From Pseudomonadota bacterium (GTDB lineage: Bacteria; Desulfobacterota; Desulfovibrionia; Desulfovibrionales; Desulfovibrionaceae): a stretch of 64,000 nucleotides of DNA. Made by a program: the position numbers and the translations under genes. Under the pieces are notes generated by a model. The model saw only the letters and a list, made by a program, of their open reading frames with translations. It was not told the origin of the DNA and did no database searches. The DNA lies in NCBI GenBank assembly GCA_023460395.1, contig JAEWQB010000024.1:124001-188000 (forward strand), written 5' to 3'. Positions 17,077 to 26,438 of the stretch are shown one piece after another (the first letter of the stretch is position 1; each line of letters opens with the position of its first letter).

Positions 17077-18432
17077 ATGGCGAAAGCGCAGGAGCCGTCG
17101 AACGAACAAGAGCAACGGGAGACGTTGGTAGTCCTGTTGCATTCTCTGAATATGCATCAGGATATTTTTTTAGAACGCTGGTCAGTGCGCATGCAGGCCG
17201 CAGGCTACCTCCAGCACACCACAGCCAAGCGGGTAGACTGTCTGCTCGCGCTCGACGAATTTTTGGGACCGCTTATTCACGATCTGGAAGCGGGACACCT
17301 GCGTGACGAATTCTGGCCTCTGGATTCGCCGGGTACCAGCGGATGGGGGCAATTTCTCATCGATTCCGCGCGGCGCCACCGCCAGCGGGGTGTTACCGCG
17401 CAAATGTTTCTCGGCTGCTTTAAGACGTTTCTGTACAGTGTGTTAGACGTAGTGGAACTGGTGGAGGCGTCCCCCTCTCTTAAAGTCGCCGCACGCAGAC
17501 AGGTGCGCCTATATGGCGACGCGCTGGAGATGCTCTATCTGGAAGACTGGGCGCATTCCCTGCCCGAACTTTCCGCCCAAAAATTAGATGAGATGAACCG
17601 GCTGCTCACGCTGGAAAAATGCCGATTTGAAAATATTCTCAACGCCTCTTCAGACCCCACCTTTGTGGTAAATGCCGATGGCGTGGTCGAAAACATCAAC
17701 GCGGCGGTGCAGACCGTATTACCCAAAAAAAAGGCGGTGGGACGCCCTATCTGGCGGGTGCTGGACATGGAAGGTCACTCCATGTCCGAGGTTCTGCACT
17801 ACTACCCTACCGGACTTTCCTGCGAGATGACGCCGTTTGGCGAAGATACCGTCTACCGCATGCAGATAACGCCTCTGAACACGGTGAGCCTTGCCAGTAA
17901 TCAATATATCGTGGTGCTTACCAACATGACCACACAGGCTGCGCAACGCGAAACGCTGGAACGTATTGTGGATGAAAAAACCGATGCCCTGCGCCGCGAC
18001 AAAGAGCAGTTGGAAGAAATGAATATCACCTTGCGCAATGTCCTACGCAGCATTGACCGCGAGCGCGAGGAGCAGACGTCGGAACTGGCAGGGAAGGTGA
18101 ACACGCTGGTTCTGCCCGCGCTGGAACGCATTGAACAAGAAAATGATCCTGCCGTGCGCAAGGGGTATGTGACCGTGGTAGCGGACCAGCTTACCCGGCT
18201 GACACGGGGAGCTTCCGACATAGACCCCACATTATTAAAGCTCACCCACATGGAAATGCGGGTGAGCCAGTTCATTCAGGCGGGGCATTCCACCAAAGAC
18301 ATTGCCGATCACCTTAATCTTTCCGTGGAGACTATCCAAACGCACCGGAAGAACATCCGCCGTAAGCTGGGGTTACACGGCAAAGCCGTCAGCCTGTACG
18401 CCCATCTGAATGTTACCGGCCCTCGCGGCTAG
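17077..18432 (+). CDS. PAS domain LuxR-type transcriptional regulator
   Basis: 451 residues from the ATG at 17077, preceded by AAGGGGA; upstream in-frame ATGs overlap the divergent gene. An N-terminal helical domain (about 1-190) resembles RsbRD-type sensor N-termini, followed by a PAS domain (FENILNASSDPTFVVNADGVVENIN, about 190-300), a coiled coil (about 310-370), and a C-terminal LuxR helix-turn-helix (HMEMRVSQFIQAGHSTKDIADHLNLSVETIQTHRKNIRRKLGL). It has no kinase or receiver domain, so it is a one-component cytoplasmic regulator. Its target is unknown; the divergent exported protein is the nearest candidate. Its 3' end overlaps the convergent selenoprotein gene by 4 bases. Confidence 0.82.
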   Translation: MAKAQEPSNEQEQRETLVVLLHSLNMHQDIFLERWSVRMQAAGYLQHTTAKRVDCLLALDEFLGPLIHDLEAGHLRDEFWPLDSPGTSGWGQFLIDSARRHRQRGVTAQMFLGCFKTFLYSVLDVVELVEASPSLKVAARRQVRLYGDALEMLYLEDWAHSLPELSAQKLDEMNRLLTLEKCRFENILNASSDPTFVVNADGVVENINAAVQTVLPKKKAVGRPIWRVLDMEGHSMSEVLHYYPTGLSCEMTPFGEDTVYRMQITPLNTVSLASNQYIVVLTNMTTQAAQRETLERIVDEKTDALRRDKEQLEEMNITLRNVLRSIDREREEQTSELAGKVNTLVLPALERIEQENDPAVRKGYVTVVADQLTRLTRGASDIDPTLLKLTHMEMRVSQFIQAGHSTKDIADHLNLSVETIQTHRKNIRRKLGLHGKAVSLYAHLNVTGPRG

Positions 18433-19757
18433 TCGTCCTCCGCCACATCCAAACCGCAATCGCACAGGTCCGCCCCCAGATAGGCGCGTTCGCTCTTGCC
18501 AAGAATGCCCAAGGACAACGCGATAAGCGTCCACAGATGGACCACCTGATAGCCTCCGCCGTAGTATTCGGAAAGATCATGAATTTGCGAATGGCAATTA
18601 TGGCACGGCGCAATTACATACGTGGCCCCTGTGTTGCGGATTTGCTCGTCTTTGCGTCTGCCATAATACCGCCGGGCGTCAGGATAGCCGGATTGCAAAA
18701 ACCCGCCACCACCACCGCAGCAGTAATTATTTGATTTGTTGGGCCACATATCAATGAAGTTTTCCTCACCGACCACGGACCGGACCACAAACCGCAGATC
18801 GTCCGCCATCGGATCACCAAACGACTTGCGTACCAACTGGCAAGGGTCCTGTACGGTAAATTTGATACCTTCCGTATTCCACGCGGGGCTGACGGGCAGT
18901 TTGCCTTCCCGTATCCACTGGGCATAGAGACGGATAATGGACTCTATTTTTACAGAGGTTTGAATCGCAAATTTTTGCAGCCCGGACCGGACCGCGTACA
19001 GTTCGTGTCCTCACTCCGTATTAAGCCAATACTCGCAACCAAGCTCTTCCACCGCGGCAATTTTGGCCCGCACAATCGCTTCCCATTCCGCGTCATCCGC
19101 AGCGAAAAGACAATAGTTTTCCGCCGCCCAGCCAACGGAACCATAGGTCCAGTCGCACCCCGCCATATTCAAAATTTTCCACAGCGGCACCATTTCATCT
19201 GGCTCAGTCACCGGCTCCCGCGAGTTTTGATTCAGAAAATAGGTCGCGCCTTTCCGGTCCATGGGAGCTTCCAGCTCTCCTTGCCCGGATTGGGTTTCGC
19301 GCACTTCTTCCAGCACGTCTTCCACCACAAACCCGAAATCTTCCGAACTTGCGCCCATGGCGCTAAAACCCTCATTTTTCAAAGCCTGATGGCAGGAATT
19401 TACAATGCCCCGCGGTTTTTTTTCCTCCGGGCAACGCTTGCGGGCCTGATAAACCAACTGAGGAATATCAATGCGCATGGGGCACAATTGCACGCAGCGG
19501 GCGCAAAGGGTGCACATCCACACCCACGGGGTGGTGGTTACCTCTTCATCCATACCAAGCGAAGCCATGCGCAGGAATTTTCGAGGGTCCATGCCCTCCA
19601 GCCCGGAAGCGGGGCATCCGGCGGAGCAGGCATTACAGGTGAGACAGAGCGACAGATTGCCTCCTTCGGGGAGAAGCGCGGCAACCTCGTTCACAAAGGA
19701 TCGGGTATCCTTAGTCTCAGGCAGGGGGCTGCCGGTAGCGGCAGAGACGTCAGACAT
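18429..19757 (-). CDS. HdrD/DsrK-like iron-sulfur protein, predicted selenoprotein (UGA 249 read as Sec)
   Basis: 442 residues if the in-frame TGA at 19011-19013 is read as selenocysteine. The same frame is open on both sides: LNTE-[TGA]-GHELYAV continues without another stop to 18429. N-terminal [4Fe-4S] motifs CLTCNACSAGCP and CTLCARCVQLCP are followed by two CCG-like regions; the second has DPCQLV, CCGGGGGF and APCHNCHSQIHD. DsrK/TmcB/HdrD relatives have E-C-G-H where this gene has E-UGA-G-H, so Sec replaces a conserved Cys. A hairpin with loop GGUCC lies 15 bases after the UGA. It follows nfnAB, which suggests electron transfer linked to ferredoxin/NAD(P)H. The start at 19757 has GGAG ten bases upstream. 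The alternative reading is a nonsense-split pseudogene. Confidence 0.8.
18977..18995 (-). promoter_or_regulatory. Putative bacterial SECIS element
   Basis: Starting 15 bases after the UGA, GCGGUCC pairs with GGGCUGC (7 bp including two G-U pairs) around the loop GGUCC. A short stem with an apical GGU-containing loop just downstream of UGA is the bacterial SelB-binding arrangement, as in E. coli fdhF. The spacing to the loop is about 3-4 bases longer than in fdhF. Confidence 0.65.
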
Positions 19758-19863
19758 GGCAATACGGCTCCGGTCACGCGACACACGCGTGGTTGCAGGG
19801 GGAAAAGAATCTTCTTCCGTACCCCCGGAGCCCGGAACCGGCGGCGACCGCCCTGCATCCATT

Positions 19864-19892
19864 CCGCTCGCCCGATGGGCGCGGGCGAGCGG
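19864..19892 (-). repeat. Strong hairpin between nfnB and the selenoprotein gene
   Basis: CCGCTCGCCCG and CGGGCGAGCGG form a perfect 11-bp stem with a 7-nt loop, with no following T run. It may stabilise the nfnAB message or partly separate expression of the downstream gene. Confidence 0.55.
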
Positions 19893-19912
19893 TAGGATAC
19901 AGGCCGAAAGGC

Positions 19913-21337
19913 CTATTCCACAATGCCTAAACGGCGGGCTATCTCTCTTGCCGCGCGGCGACCTGCGCCCATGGCAAGAATGACCGTTGCTGCGCCGGTG
20001 ACGATATCGCCTCCGGCGTAAACATTGGGAATGGAGGTTTCTCCTGTGGCCTCATCCACCTCAATATATCCCCACTTGTTCAATTTCAAGAGGGGTTCGT
20101 TCTCAAGGAGGACGGGGTTGGGGTTCGTGCCTACAGCGATAACCGCAAGATCGGTTTCCAGCTCATAAACGTCGCCCGCCACGGGCCTAGGCGAGCGCCG
20201 CCCCGAGGCGTCCGGTTCTCCAAGTTCCATCCGCTGGAGGAGCACTGATGTCAGGTTTCCCCTGTCATCGCCACGGAATTCGATGGGACTGGAAAGTACC
20301 TCAAGGTGGATGCCTTCCTCCACGGCATGTTCTATTTCCTCATGCCGGGCGGGCATGGCATCCGCCGTGCGCCGGTAAACGATATGCACGGATTCCGCGC
20401 CAAGACGCTGCGCCGTTCTGGCTGCGTCCATGGCAACGTTACCGCCGCCGTACACGGTGACCTTTCGGCCCCTAATGATCGGGGTATCATGGTTGGGGAA
20501 GTCGTATGCTCGACCAAGGTTCACGCGGGTGAGATATTCGTTGGCGGAAAACACGCCGTTGAAGTTCTCGCCGGGGATACGCAGGAATTTAGGCAACCCC
20601 GCCCCCACGCCAATGAACACAGCCTTGTAGCCCTGTTCAATCAGCTCTTCAATGCTGAAGGTTTTGCCCCCCACATAGTTGGTGACAAAATCGACCTCCA
20701 GCTCCTTGAGCGCGCCCACTTCCTTCGCCACGATCTTTTCTTTAGGCAGGCGGAATTCTGGAATGCCATACACCAGCACGCCGCCCACCTCATGCAGTGC
20801 CTCAAACACAGTAACCTTGCAGCCCCGCGAAGCCAGATACCCCGCCACGGTGAGGCTGGAAGGCCCGGAACCGATGCACGCCACCTTTCTTTCAGGATCA
20901 ATGAACGGGCACTCCGGCTTGGCACTAATAAGGTCACACGCATCCATATGCATGTATTCATCAGCCACAAAGCGTTCCAAGCGACCAATGGCCACAGGTT
21001 CGCCCTTTACCCCCAGAATGCAGTTGCCTTCGCACTGGCATTCCTGCGGACACACACGACCGCAAACAGCGGGCAAGCTGTTGGTACTTTTAATGACGGC
21101 GTAGGCGGCCTCTACATTGCCCTTGGCCACCTCTGCCACAAACTGGGGAATGGGCACCTCTACGGGGCACCCCTTCACGCATTTAGGTTTTTTGCACTGG
21201 AGGCAGCGGGCAGCCTCCTCCATTGCCATTTCTCTGGTGTATCCCAATGCCACTTCGTCGAAGTTATTCCTGCGCACGTCCGGTGGCTGATTGGGCATAG
21301 GGACGCGGGGAGAAAGGGTTTTCTTCTTACTTGTCAT
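19913..21337 (-). CDS. nfnB: NfnB, large subunit of NADH-dependent ferredoxin:NADP+ oxidoreductase (GltD-like)
   Basis: 474 residues from the ATG at 21337, which overlaps the end of nfnA by 11 bases. N-terminal Fe-S region with CLQCKKPKCVKGCP and CGRVCPQECQCEGNC, then two Rossmann motifs, GSGPSSLTVAGYLASRG for FAD and YGGGNVAMDAARTAQRLGA for NADPH, as in GltD and SudA proteins. With NfnA it forms the flavin-bifurcating enzyme that couples reduced ferredoxin and NADH to NADP+ reduction in the cytoplasm. A stand-alone glutamate synthase small subunit is unlikely, because the partner is an NfnA/SudB-type FNR rather than GltB. Confidence 0.9.
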   Translation of the reverse strand: MTSKKKTLSPRVPMPNQPPDVRRNNFDEVALGYTREMAMEEAARCLQCKKPKCVKGCPVEVPIPQFVAEVAKGNVEAAYAVIKSTNSLPAVCGRVCPQECQCEGNCILGVKGEPVAIGRLERFVADEYMHMDACDLISAKPECPFIDPERKVACIGSGPSSLTVAGYLASRGCKVTVFEALHEVGGVLVYGIPEFRLPKEKIVAKEVGALKELEVDFVTNYVGGKTFSIEELIEQGYKAVFIGVGAGLPKFLRIPGENFNGVFSANEYLTRVNLGRAYDFPNHDTPIIRGRKVTVYGGGNVAMDAARTAQRLGAESVHIVYRRTADAMPARHEEIEHAVEEGIHLEVLSSPIEFRGDDRGNLTSVLLQRMELGEPDASGRRSPRPVAGDVYELETDLAVIAVGTNPNPVLLENEPLLKLNKWGYIEVDEATGETSIPNVYAGGDIVTGAATVILAMGAGRRAAREIARRLGIVE

Positions 21338-22172
21338 GGCATTTACACCTACAGTGATGTTCGTAGGATTCCTTTTCCATGGGCGAAAACGCCGCCAGCC
21401 TCTGCCGTAGTTCGGTGAAGTCCACTTTGTGACCATCGAACTCAGGGCCGTCCACACACGCGAAACGGGTTTCCCCGCCCACGGTCACGCGGCATGCGCC
21501 GCACATGCCCACGCCATCTACCATAATGGAGTTCAGGCTTACCGTGGTAGGCACCTTAAACGGCTCTGTGGTACGCGAAACAGCAGCCATCATGGGCACC
21601 GGGCCCACTGCCACCACTTCAATCACAGACGTATCCTTCTCCAGCCGGTCCTTAAGCAACTCCGTCACCAAGCCCTTATGGCCATAGCTGCCGTCGTCGG
21701 TGGAGATAAGCACTTCCGGGCAGAAGCTCTTCAGTTCCTTTTCAAAGAGCAGGAGGTCTTTGGTGCGGGCGCCGATAATGGCGACCACGTGGTTCCCGGC
21801 CTGATGATGCCCCTTGGCAATGTGATGCATGGCCGCGATGCCCGTTCCTCCTCCCACGCAGATAACCGTGCCGCCTTTTTCTATATGGGTGGCCTTACCC
21901 AGCGGCCCACACAGATCAAGGATGTCATCTCCCTCGTTCAGTTCCTCCAGCAATGCGGTGCTCTTGCCGAGAACCAGATAAACGATGGTGATGGTACCGT
22001 TTTCACGGTCAGTGTCCGCTATGGTCAGCGGAATACGTTCGCCCTTTTCGCAGACGCGAAGAATGACGAAGTTCCCCGGCTCGGCTTTGGCAGCGATATG
22101 CGGCGCATGAATAACCAGTTTACTGGTCTGGCCGGGGATAAGCTGCTCTTTCTTCAGGATAGTGTTCGCCAT
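21327..22172 (-). CDS. nfnA: NfnA, small subunit of NADH-dependent ferredoxin:NADP+ oxidoreductase
   Basis: 281 residues. FNR-type flavoprotein: FAD-binding barrel (about 1-95), nucleotide-binding part with GGGTGIAAMHHIAKG, and a C-terminal [2Fe-2S] site built from GMCGACRVTVGGETRFAC, the pattern of dihydroorotate-dehydrogenase electron-transfer and NfnA subunits. Coupled by overlap to nfnB. The start has AGGAAA upstream and lies 46 bases after the transporter stop, so it is probably co-transcribed with it. Confidence 0.9.
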   Translation of the reverse strand: MANTILKKEQLIPGQTSKLVIHAPHIAAKAEPGNFVILRVCEKGERIPLTIADTDRENGTITIVYLVLGKSTALLEELNEGDDILDLCGPLGKATHIEKGGTVICVGGGTGIAAMHHIAKGHHQAGNHVVAIIGARTKDLLLFEKELKSFCPEVLISTDDGSYGHKGLVTELLKDRLEKDTSVIEVVAVGPVPMMAAVSRTTEPFKVPTTVSLNSIMVDGVGMCGACRVTVGGETRFACVDGPEFDGHKVDFTELRQRLAAFSPMEKESYEHHCRCKCHDK

Positions 22173-22218
22173 GAGAATTTCCTGTTTAGGTTCCGATCCG
22201 GCCCTGCCGGTAAGCCCT

Positions 22219-23559
22219 TTAGAAGGGCCAGATCATGGGAATGATAGCCACGCACATAATAAAGGTAATGAGCTGCAGCGGCCAACCCGCTCTTACGTAG
22301 TCAAAGAAGGTGTAGTTGCCGGGTCCGAGCACAATAGTGTTGGGCGGTGTGGCAACCGGAGTAAGGAAACATGCCGAAGCCGACATGGCAATACCCATAG
22401 CCAGCGGCAGTGGGCTAATGCCACCCTGCACGGCGATGGGAATAGCCAACGGAGCCATGAGCGCAGCCGTGGCGGTATTGGACATGAAGTTAGTAATAAT
22501 AGCCGTAAGCCCGCAACAAACCGCCATAAGGGCGTACGGATCGGAAACATGGCTCACCACGCTTTCCGCGATCATAGCCGCCGCGCCGGACTTCGACATG
22601 GCGGTGCTCATGGACAGCATACCCGCGAACAGGAAAATGGTGGTCCAGTCGATGCATTTAAAGGCTTCTTTCATGGTCATACTTCCCGTGATTACCACCA
22701 GACACGCGCCAAACATGGCGGCGGTAACCAGCGGCATGGCACCGGAAGCCATAACGACAACCACGAAAATAAAGATAGCCAGCGCCCACAGCATTTTTTC
22801 AGGGCGCTTGGGCTTTGCTCCCTCAGCCTCCATCAAGGCACAATCCACTGCGGAATCGGGTAAAAACTTACGACCGATAGTCGCGTAGTACAAAACGCCC
22901 ATCAGCAGCAGCGGAATACCAAACTTAGCGAATTCAAAAAAACCGAACGGTTCTATGCCCGCAGGCCCCATTTTTTGAAGCATGGAATTGATAATGCCGT
23001 TGGGCGGAGTTCCCACCAGCGTGATGGTACCGCCCAAAGACGATGCAAACGCTACCGGCATGAGTATGCGGCCCGGCTTAATGCCCGCGGAAACGCACAT
23101 GCCCACAATCATGGGAATGGCCACCACAATGGTGCCCGTGTTGGAAAGAAAGGCGGAAAGAAACCCGATGGCGATAACGGAAAACACCAACAGCTTGCGC
23201 TCGTTGCCTCCCGACATCTTCACCGTAAACTTACCCACCTTATCGGCAAACCCGGTAATAAAGGTGGCCTCCCCCACAATGAACATGGCCATGAAGATGA
23301 CCACCCATTCGTTACCGAAGTTGGCAAAGGCGGCCTTGGCATCGACAATGCCGAATAAGCTGAGGGCCACCGGTACCAACATTGCCGTAACAGGCAGGGG
23401 AACCAGCTCCGTAAAAAACAAAATCGCGGCAGCGCCAAGAATGGCGAGCGTTAAATACGCCTGTGTGGGATTGATGGCTGAATCCGCAGCAAAGCACACA
23501 CTTGTGCAACCAAGCACCAAAACGAAAGCCAGACCGAGAAGTGGCAACAATCTTTTCAT
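22219..23559 (-). CDS. DASS-family anion/dicarboxylate transporter (SLC13-like)
   Basis: 446 residues from the ATG at 23559 with GAGG upstream; two earlier in-frame ATGs lack ribosome sites. The N-terminus looks like a signal or first membrane helix (MKRLLPLLGLAFVLVLGC). About eleven hydrophobic segments follow, with family-like SNTGTIVVAIPMIVGM, GGTITLVGTPPNGIINSML and ITNFMSNTATAALMAPLA repeats. DASS carriers move C4-dicarboxylates, citrate or sulfate, usually with Na+. Its position after malic enzyme and the fumarase and fumarate reductase genes makes malate or fumarate the likely substrate, but sulfate cannot be excluded. Confidence 0.85.
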   Translation of the reverse strand: MKRLLPLLGLAFVLVLGCTSVCFAADSAINPTQAYLTLAILGAAAILFFTELVPLPVTAMLVPVALSLFGIVDAKAAFANFGNEWVVIFMAMFIVGEATFITGFADKVGKFTVKMSGGNERKLLVFSVIAIGFLSAFLSNTGTIVVAIPMIVGMCVSAGIKPGRILMPVAFASSLGGTITLVGTPPNGIINSMLQKMGPAGIEPFGFFEFAKFGIPLLLMGVLYYATIGRKFLPDSAVDCALMEAEGAKPKRPEKMLWALAIFIFVVVVMASGAMPLVTAAMFGACLVVITGSMTMKEAFKCIDWTTIFLFAGMLSMSTAMSKSGAAAMIAESVVSHVSDPYALMAVCCGLTAIITNFMSNTATAALMAPLAIPIAVQGGISPLPLAMGIAMSASACFLTPVATPPNTIVLGPGNYTFFDYVRAGWPLQLITFIMCVAIIPMIWPF

Positions 23560-23652
23560 GTGTTGTATCCTCATTAAACACGTTGATCGGTCATAGGCCA
23601 AGAGGGGGTGACGGTCCCTCACGGACCAAAGGTCACAAGAGATGGACAGGAC

Positions 23653-23695
23653 AAAACGCGCCCACCGGAAAACCGGCTCTTTTCCAGTGGGCGCG
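23653..23695 (-). terminator. Terminator after the malic enzyme gene
   Basis: On the minus strand CGCGCCCAC pairs with GTGGGCGCG, with a further GGAAAA/TTTTCC stem inside and TTTT after it. It lies a few bases past the malic enzyme stop, so the frd-fum-mae transcript probably ends mostly here. Confidence 0.85.
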
Positions 23696-23703
23696 GTGGG
23701 TTG

Positions 23704-25023
23704 CTACATATCTATTCCGTAGCTGGAGACAAAGGCGTTAATACGCTTGCGGGACGCGGCAACACGTTCCTTCAGCGCCACCTTGTAGGCTTCCAAATCG
23801 GAGATGGGGGAGCGGGCAACCCCGGTTTCCATGGCGGCTTTAGCCACGGCGGGCACTTCCCATTCCAGAATGCGCGGATCAAGCGGCTTAGGAATCACAT
23901 AATCCACGCCAAAATGCATTTCCTTCACGCCGTACGCGTCGCACATTTCGCTCGGTACGGGTTCCTTTGCCAACGCAGCCAGCGACTTGGCGGCAGCCAC
24001 CTTCATCTCTTCGTTAATTTCCGTGGCCCGCACATCCAGCGCACCGCGGAAGATGTAGGGGAACCCGGACACGTTATTGATCTGGTTGGGGTAGTCCGAA
24101 CGCCCGGTACCCATGATGCAATTGGGGCTGGCTTCTTTCGCCACGGGATAGGGAATTTCAGGATCAGGGTTGGCCATGGCAAAGATGATGGGATCTTTAG
24201 CCATGGACTGGACCATTCCCTTATTCAGCAAGTCCTTAGTGGACAGGCCAAGGAAGCAGTCCGCTCCTTTCAGGCACTCCGCCAGTGTGGCGGGAGCGCT
24301 CTGGGCAAACGCGGCCTTGTACTTATTCAGCCCTTCGCGGCCTGAGTGGATAAGCCCCTTGGAGTCGAACATGCAGATGTTCTTCCGATCCACACCCAGT
24401 TGGATGTAGAAGTTGGCGCAGGCAATGCCCGCCGCTCCGGCTCCCACCACAACAACCTTCAGATTTTCGATCTTACGGTTGGTGATTTCGCAGGCGTTCA
24501 GAATGGCAGCACCGGAAATAACGGCGGTGCCGTGCTGGTCGTCATGGAACACGGGAATGTTCATGGCGGCCTTGAGGGTATCTTCAATATAGAAGCATTC
24601 CGGCGCCTTGATGTCTTCAAGGTTAATACCGCCGAAGGTAGGCTCCATGGCTTTGACAATGCTGATGAGTTGATCGGGGTCTTTCACATCGAGGTTGATG
24701 TCGAACACATCCACATCGCAAAAGGTTTTAAAGAGCACGCCCTTGCCTTCCATAACCGGCTTGGCGGCCTTGGGGCCGATATTGCCAAGTCCCAGCACGG
24801 CGGTGCCGTTAGTGACCACGCCCACCAGATTAGCGCGTCCGGTGTACACATCCGCCATGGCGGCATCGGCGTGAATAGCCATGCAGGCCTCCGCCACGCC
24901 GGGAGAATAGGCCAACGAGAGGTCTTTCTGGTTGTTGCAGGGCTTAACCGGCACGACCTCTACCTTCCCTTTGCGGGGAAGAGAGTGGTAGTCGAGCGCT
25001 TCTTGCTTGGTATACAGGGCCAT
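23704..25023 (-). CDS. Malic enzyme (oxaloacetate-decarboxylating malate dehydrogenase)
   Basis: 439 residues, the length of short prokaryotic malic enzymes without the C-terminal phosphotransacetylase-like domain. Converts malate to pyruvate and CO2 with reduction of NAD(P)+. Visible features: LAYSPGVAEAC, TNGTAVLGLGNIGPKAAKPVMEGK, the metal-binding FHDDQHGTA, and the dinucleotide fold VVVGAGAAGIAC. Start at 25023 with GGAGG upstream. It closes the fumarase-malate-pyruvate route and feeds NfnAB with reduced nicotinamide. Cofactor preference cannot be read from the sequence. Confidence 0.94.
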   Translation of the reverse strand: MALYTKQEALDYHSLPRKGKVEVVPVKPCNNQKDLSLAYSPGVAEACMAIHADAAMADVYTGRANLVGVVTNGTAVLGLGNIGPKAAKPVMEGKGVLFKTFCDVDVFDINLDVKDPDQLISIVKAMEPTFGGINLEDIKAPECFYIEDTLKAAMNIPVFHDDQHGTAVISGAAILNACEITNRKIENLKVVVVGAGAAGIACANFYIQLGVDRKNICMFDSKGLIHSGREGLNKYKAAFAQSAPATLAECLKGADCFLGLSTKDLLNKGMVQSMAKDPIIFAMANPDPEIPYPVAKEASPNCIMGTGRSDYPNQINNVSGFPYIFRGALDVRATEINEEMKVAAAKSLAALAKEPVPSEMCDAYGVKEMHFGVDYVIPKPLDPRILEWEVPAVAKAAMETGVARSPISDLEAYKVALKERVAASRKRINAFVSSYGIDM

Positions 25024-25056
25024 GTGAGTTCCTCCAGTGAAACTGGGTTACGCCGG

Positions 25057-25602
25057 TTACAGATCGTAGTTCGGCTTCGCGTACTGCTCGTTCCCGTGGG
25101 CATCGTTAACCACAAGCAACGGGAAGTCCTTTACCGTCAATTTGCGCACAGCCTCCGGCCCAAGGTCGTCGAACGCGATAACCTCTGCCGCGGTAATGCA
25201 CTGAGAAAGCAGCGCTCCCGCACCGCCTGTGGCACCGAAATACACACCAACGTATTTCTGAAGCGCCTCGCGGACGGCTGCGCTGCGTTTACCTTTGCCG
25301 ATGCTGGCCTTCACTCCCAGACTGTGCAGCCGGGGAGCGTAGGAATCCATCCGGTAACTCGTGGTGGGACCAGCGGACCCGATGGGCCGCCCCTCAGGCG
25401 CGGGGGTTGGTCCCACGTAATAGATAACCGCTCCCTGCAAGGCAAACGGCAGGGGTTCGTTATTGTCCAACTGCTCGCACAGGCGCTTATGCGCAGCGTC
25501 GCGCGCGGTGTAGATGGTGCCGGTGAGCTTCACCACATCTCCGGCCTTGAGCTTGAGCAGATCCTCGTCACGCAGGGGGGTGGTAAGGGAATAGGTAGGC
25601 AC
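25057..25602 (-). CDS. Fumarate hydratase class I, beta subunit (C-terminal domain)
   Basis: 181 residues from a GTG at 25602, chosen because it overlaps the alpha-subunit stop by one base (TAGTG), has AAGGAGG 11 bases upstream, and gives a family-like start VPTYSLTTPLRDEDLLKLKAGD. Contains GPTPAPEGRPIGSAGPTTSYRMD and GATGGAGALLSQCITAAEVIAFDDLGPEAVRKL, typical of the C-terminal half of class I fumarases. Together with the alpha subunit it forms the oxygen-sensitive [4Fe-4S] enzyme interconverting fumarate and malate. Confidence 0.93.
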   Translation of the reverse strand: MPTYSLTTPLRDEDLLKLKAGDVVKLTGTIYTARDAAHKRLCEQLDNNEPLPFALQGAVIYYVGPTPAPEGRPIGSAGPTTSYRMDSYAPRLHSLGVKASIGKGKRSAAVREALQKYVGVYFGATGGAGALLSQCITAAEVIAFDDLGPEAVRKLTVKDFPLLVVNDAHGNEQYAKPNYDL

Positions 25603-26438
25603 TAGAGTACAACCTCCTTGATGCGCGAAGAGTGGCACTGCACATTCACGGCAAGCGGCAAACTAGCTATGTGGCAGGGGCGCATCTCTATCTTCACGTC
25701 GAGGCTGGTGGTCTTACCTCCCAGTCCCATGGGACCGACGCCCAATTGATTGAGCGCTTCCAGCAACTCTTCTTCCAGTGCCGCGATTTCCGGGTCGGGG
25801 TGCCGCACGCCCACAGGGCGGAACAGCGCCTTTTTCGCCAGCGCCGGCGCAAGGTCAAAGGTTCCGCCAATACCCACGCCGACAATAGTGGGGGGGCAAG
25901 GGTTGGGACCAGCTTCAGCCATACGGCGTACCACAAACTCTTTAATGCCCGCCCAGCCCTGCGCCGGGGTAAGCATCGTGCAGCGAGACATATTTTCGGA
26001 ACCGCCGCCCTTAGCCATATGGCGGATGCGCAGTGTGTCACCGGGCACCACGTCCACATGAATAGCTGCGGGGCTGTTGTCTCCCGTATTCTTACGCGTC
26101 AACGGATGGCAGAGCGACTTGCGCAGCAGTCCTTTTTCATACCCTTCCACCATGGCGCCATTAATAATGTCCACTAAATTGCCTTCCACATGCACGTCGG
26201 ACCCCAGTTCCACAAAGAAAACACCCACGCCAGTGTCCTGACACAAGGGCAGTCCGGTTTTAGCGGCGAGGTCGGCATTTTCCAGCAGTTGACTGAGTAT
26301 TTCCCGCGCGGACGGGGCTTCTTCTCTTTCCAGCGCGGCGCTAAGCGCTGTTTTTACATCTTCCGGCAAGTACCGGGCGGCCTGCATAACCAGACCCACC
26401 ACGGCAGTATGCACGTCATTCGCCTTAATGCTTTTCAT
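25602..26438 (-). CDS. Fumarate hydratase class I, alpha subunit (N-terminal domain)
   Basis: 278 residues, the catalytic N-terminal half of two-subunit class I fumarases. Family patterns include GLPLCQDTGVGVFFVELG, RKNTGDNSPAAIHVDVVPGD and GGGSENMSRCTMLTPAQG, which carry cluster and substrate residues. The start overlaps the end of frdB by 14 bases, so translation is coupled to the fumarate reductase. Confidence 0.93.
   Translation of the reverse strand: MKSIKANDVHTAVVGLVMQAARYLPEDVKTALSAALEREEAPSAREILSQLLENADLAAKTGLPLCQDTGVGVFFVELGSDVHVEGNLVDIINGAMVEGYEKGLLRKSLCHPLTRKNTGDNSPAAIHVDVVPGDTLRIRHMAKGGGSENMSRCTMLTPAQGWAGIKEFVVRRMAEAGPNPCPPTIVGVGIGGTFDLAPALAKKALFRPVGVRHPDPEIAALEEELLEALNQLGVGPMGLGGKTTSLDVKIEMRPCHIASLPLAVNVQCHSSRIKEVVL

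Noticed and set aside
19011..19013. Reading the in-frame TGA as a true stop that makes two genes or a pseudogene
   Set aside because: Frame and homology continue without other damage, the position is a conserved Cys, and a SECIS-like hairpin follows. A pseudogene remains possible but is less likely.
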